The notes under the pieces are model-generated. The model made no database searches, was not told the origin of the DNA, and worked only from the letters and a program-made list of their open reading frames with translations. From NCBI RefSeq assembly GCF_018613315.1, contig NZ_JAGGQL010000056.1, positions 1-37,041 of the forward strand: a stretch of 37,041 bases of DNA. Direction: 5' to 3'. Both the position numbers and the translations under genes were made by a program. Of the stretch, positions 34,906 through 37,041 are shown in pieces. Origin of the DNA: Bacillus sp. ISL-37 (GTDB lineage Bacteria; Bacillota; Bacilli; Bacillales; Cytobacillaceae). Positions within the stretch are counted from its first letter, which is position 1, and every line of letters starts with the position of its first letter.

Positions 34906-35733
34906 TTAGACTCTGCTGTCCTGTATTCGAGTAAAATGCTCCTTTTGCCTGCTTAATCCCTTGCTGATTTGCTCATTTTGTCCTATTGTCCTGACTCGGA
35001 TTGTTTCTTTTATTACTGGTGCTACAACCTCGTTCCTAAGTATTGCAGCATCCTGGCCAATTAGCTCCTCTGCACACTGCAGCCATCTTTCCTGTTCTCC
35101 ACTTGCTAGTATATACTGACCCTGTTGACCTGATTCAGCCATTTCCTTTATCGTTTTGACAGCATCATTTATATACAAGCAATCATGCGTCCACTCCCAT
35201 TTGCTAAGATCAGGAATCTTCCTGCCATTATTTGAAGAATGAGAGATCGCTTTCTGAAAAAAACACTCCTCCGGCTGCCAGGGACCATAAATGGTCGGCA
35301 AATAGATTGTTAGAAGTGTGGATTCCCGGTTGCCGATATATGTGCTAATTTTTGTTTCTGCCTCCCTAAAATCCATGTTTTCCTGGGCAAAATATGCAGG
35401 CAAAACAACAGCTGTCGGCAGCTTTTTCAAATGACGATTTTCTAATTTGCTGAGAAGTACTTCCAATAAATCATTTGTACCATTCCGAGTCTGCAGCGAC
35501 TCAAACAAAGTCACGAACAGAAACCCTTCTGCTCGCTCAGCTTCCCAATCTTCCAGACTGATCTCTGAGAAATTGGCATTCCTGCCGATTTCGAGACGTT
35601 TTTCCTCTGTAAAATACTCATCTATGTTTCCTGACTGATGGATTCCATCTATCTCAACGCCTAGATCAAGCATATGACGGCAAAGACTATATCCTATAAA
35701 GTCATATATTCCGAGAATCGTTGCCCTTTCCAT
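34906..35733 (-). CDS. yjaV: NAD(P)-binding SDR/epimerase-like protein YjaV
   Basis: 275 aa, soluble. The N-terminal TILGIYDFIGYSLCRHML resembles the dinucleotide-binding turn of extended short-chain dehydrogenases but lacks the canonical TGxxGxxG glycines. LLTIYLPTIYGPWQPEE and WEWTHDCLYINDAVKTIKEM match the SDR segments around the substrate pocket (xxYGPxQ) and the DVA-like motif. The YxxxK catalytic pair is not evident. It looks like a divergent, possibly non-catalytic SDR. Assigned to yjaV mainly by position (yjaU-yjaV-med). AGGAGG precedes the ATG, but this site is the 3' arm of a 13-bp hairpin. Confidence 0.72.
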   Translation of the reverse strand: MERATILGIYDFIGYSLCRHMLDLGVEIDGIHQSGNIDEYFTEEKRLEIGRNANFSEISLEDWEAERAEGFLFVTLFESLQTRNGTNDLLEVLLSKLENRHLKKLPTAVVLPAYFAQENMDFREAETKISTYIGNRESTLLTIYLPTIYGPWQPEECFFQKAISHSSNNGRKIPDLSKWEWTHDCLYINDAVKTIKEMAESGQQGQYILASGEQERWLQCAEELIGQDAAILRNEVVAPVIKETIRVRTIGQNEQISKGLSRQKEHFTRIQDSRV

Positions 35734-35742
35734 ATTGAACTC

Positions 35743-35801
35743 CTCCTTGCAAATACTCTCTTGTATCCTATGAATCTAAAACTGAAAATATTTGCAAGGA
35801 G
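35743..35801 (-). promoter_or_regulatory. RBS-sequestering hairpin between yjaU and yjaV
   Basis: CTCCTTGCAAATA (35743-35755) and TATTTGCAAGGAG (35789-35801) form a perfect 13-bp inverted repeat with a 33-base loop. In the minus-strand mRNA the 5' arm begins immediately after the yjaU stop codon, and the 3' arm ends in AAGGAG, the yjaV Shine-Dalgarno sequence, 12 bases from its ATG. Confidence 0.65.
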
Positions 35802-36539
35802 TTATAGGACTTGCTCATGTTTTGTAAAAAATTGTACGATTTGGCTCCCTACTTGAAGCATTTTTTCAGGAAGTACATAACTTATGGTAACCGGGAGGTC
35901 AGCTCTTTCCCATTCAACTGAAAGTTCCTTAATGATACTTGACTGCTTATATGCCCTGTTTCCTGATAATACATGGATGATTTTTACTGGCGTTTCTTTA
36001 TTGAAAACAGGACTGGAAGAGCCACCATCAAACCTCTCAAGGAGCTTGCTTATTTCGGTTTCATATGCAGCTTCTAGTTCTGCGACAAGCTTTTTATAAA
36101 AAAACTTATTCTCTTTTTCCTGCTCCAAATGCGTACTCAGTGAGAGGATTGGATTGATCAAGACCAGGCTCCTGATTTTTGAATCACCATCCGCTAAAAG
36201 CTTTAAGGCAACAAGCGCCCCCATCCCTTCAGCCACTACATGGAAAGAAGTATTCAATATTTCATTCCGGACGATATGGCTGCACAGTCTCATCGTTAAC
36301 TCGACAGCCTTCTCACTTCCCCAATGCCTTCCATATAAATTTGAATAAAAGACAGTATACCCTTCATTTTTCAATATGTTCAACAGTGAACGTTTACCTT
36401 CATTCTGCGTCCAGAAGCTGCTTTCACTGTTCACAAAGTGCCTTTCATCTCCAATCGTCAGGATACCGAAACCATTTGGCCTTTCAGGATAATGGATGAC
36501 ATTCCATTCGGTATCCAGTTTAAAGTTCCGGCTCTCCAT
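35802..36539 (-). CDS. yjaU: Alpha/beta-hydrolase-like protein YjaU, altered nucleophile elbow
   Basis: 245 aa, soluble. The fold signature of alpha/beta hydrolases is visible: YTVFYSNLYGRHWG before the cap, then FHVVAEGMGALVALKLL where the G-x-S-x-G elbow is expected, and SLVLINPIL after it. The nucleophile position is Gly105 (A103-E-G-M-G107) instead of Ser, so classical hydrolase activity is unlikely. The C-terminal part has PVKIIHVLSGNRAYKQ and ends in a helix. GAAGGGG precedes the ATG. Its stop codon lies at the foot of the hairpin controlling yjaV. The symbol rests on position. Confidence 0.7.
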   Translation of the reverse strand: MESRNFKLDTEWNVIHYPERPNGFGILTIGDERHFVNSESSFWTQNEGKRSLLNILKNEGYTVFYSNLYGRHWGSEKAVELTMRLCSHIVRNEILNTSFHVVAEGMGALVALKLLADGDSKIRSLVLINPILSLSTHLEQEKENKFFYKKLVAELEAAYETEISKLLERFDGGSSSPVFNKETPVKIIHVLSGNRAYKQSSIIKELSVEWERADLPVTISYVLPEKMLQVGSQIVQFFTKHEQVL

Positions 36540-36706
36540 CTTACCAACCCCTTCCCTACAGATTATTCATATTACTGTATGTAATTTAACAGGAAATGAA
36601 AGGGGATATGCCCATTTTTCCATATTAATCCCTTCTCACGGTGTTCAAATCTCCATAAGTCCGATATATTAATTTTACCAGGTTTTAGTAAAATAGAAGT
36701 GTACTA

Positions 36707-36721
36707 TGAAAACGCTTTTCA
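36707..36721. promoter_or_regulatory. cre-like sequence with one extra base
   Basis: TGAAAACGCTTTTCA resembles the CcpA operator TGNAANCGNNNNCA but has five instead of four bases between CG and CA. It lies between divergent yjaU and yjzD, about 40 bases upstream of the yjzD -10. Confidence 0.22.
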
Positions 36722-36757
36722 TTTTATTTAAAATTCATTTATAATTTATATGGCTTA

Positions 36758-36766
36758 TGGTAAGAT
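36758..36766 (+). promoter_or_regulatory. Extended -10 promoter of yjzD
   Basis: TGGTAAGAT (36758-36766) is a TG-N extended -10 about 35 bases before the start codon. No good -35 is seen. Confidence 0.4.
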
Positions 36767-36800
36767 GAGAAAAGATTTAATAATGTAAGAGGTGAAAATC

Positions 36801-36989
36801 GTGAAATATTTCTGGACTTTACTCTGGACATTCCTCCTGGTTCTAATGCTTAATTACGTAGCTGGCGCGATGATCGGCGTTGGATTGGACTTAGCTCAAA
36901 GCACGATCCTAGCGGTTGTGGCAACAATCATTATCCTTGTGATTCCTGCAGTTCTTCCAAATGGATCTGAAGAAAATCACCAACATTAA
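36801..36989 (+). CDS. yjzD: YjzD family (DUF2929) small membrane protein
   Basis: 62 aa with two membrane helices, FWTLLWTFLLVLMLNYVAG-type at the N-terminus and STILAVVATIIILVIPAVLP at the C-terminus, and a short polar tail. Similar in length and pattern to B. subtilis YjzD, which lies at the same place upstream of yjaU. The start is taken as GTG at 36801, with AGAGGTG six to seven bases upstream; a GTG at 36792 lies inside that site. Function unknown. Confidence 0.75.
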   Translation: MKYFWTLLWTFLLVLMLNYVAGAMIGVGLDLAQSTILAVVATIIILVIPAVLPNGSEENHQH

Positions 36990-36993
36990 AGTA

Positions 36994-37022
36994 CATAAAA
37001 AAAGTCATCCGACCGGATGACT
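36994..37022 (-). terminator. Terminator of a minus-strand gene beyond the right edge
   Basis: Stem AGTCATCCG (37003-37011) / CGGATGACT (37014-37022), 9 bp and perfect, followed on the minus strand by a T-run. The gene it closes must lie to the right of the window. Confidence 0.78.
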
Positions 37023-37041
37023 CAGCTTGTGGAGAAAGGGT

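Noticed and set aside
36707-36721. Firm CcpA operator
   Set aside because: One base too long between CG and CA compared with functional cre sites, so it is kept only as a weak candidate.

Overview
The window is chromosomal DNA from a low-GC Gram-positive of the family Bacillaceae (Bacillus/Mesobacillus/Cytobacillus type). This rests on near-complete gene-order agreement with the Bacillus subtilis med-comZ-fabH-fabF-app-yjbA-trpS-opp-yjbC-spx-mecA region, strong AGGAGG-type ribosome binding sites, a tryptophan T-box and canonical sigma-A promoters. Almost all genes lie on the minus strand, so the operons read from high to low coordinates. No rRNA, tRNA, IS element, prophage or CRISPR array was seen.

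Layout from the left: a composite repeat (1-335); cls (cardiolipin synthase); mecA (ClpCP adaptor); a 680-base spacer; spxA (thiol-stress regulator) with a candidate ECF-sigma promoter; yjbC (GNAT); a small plus-strand membrane peptide; a secreted glycoside-hydrolase-like protein; oppABCDF (oligopeptide importer); a plus-strand DUF3899 membrane protein; T-box plus trpS; yjbA; a small membrane protein; a 52-bp tandem-repeat array (about 15922-16958); a second peptide ABC transporter in D-F-A-B-C order (17024-22721); a damaged yjaZ-like metalloprotease gene; appDFABC (23838-29828); a second 52-bp tandem-repeat array (about 30108-30558); fabF and fabH behind a FapR-like box; a small plus-strand hypothetical; comZ and med (competence); yjaV and yjaU; and yjzD at the right edge.

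How it fits together: three complete peptide importers (15 genes, about 18 kb) dominate. Each has a CodY-box-like 15-mer (12-13 of 15 matches) upstream of its first gene, and for two of them it lies just downstream of a recognisable promoter, so joint nutritional control is likely. In two of the three, an intercistronic hairpin follows the binding-protein gene, which suggests that more binding protein than permease is made. MecA, Spx, Med and ComZ place competence and proteolysis control beside nutrient uptake, as in B. subtilis.

The least explained features are the two 52-bp arrays. They have the same unit length and largely different sequences, they bracket the block of app-type transporters, and the first runs 19 periods without an indel. 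Also notable are a 61-bp dispersed element at the 3' ends of two genes, an RBS-sequestering hairpin in front of yjaV, and opposite frameshifts in the yjaZ-like gene.
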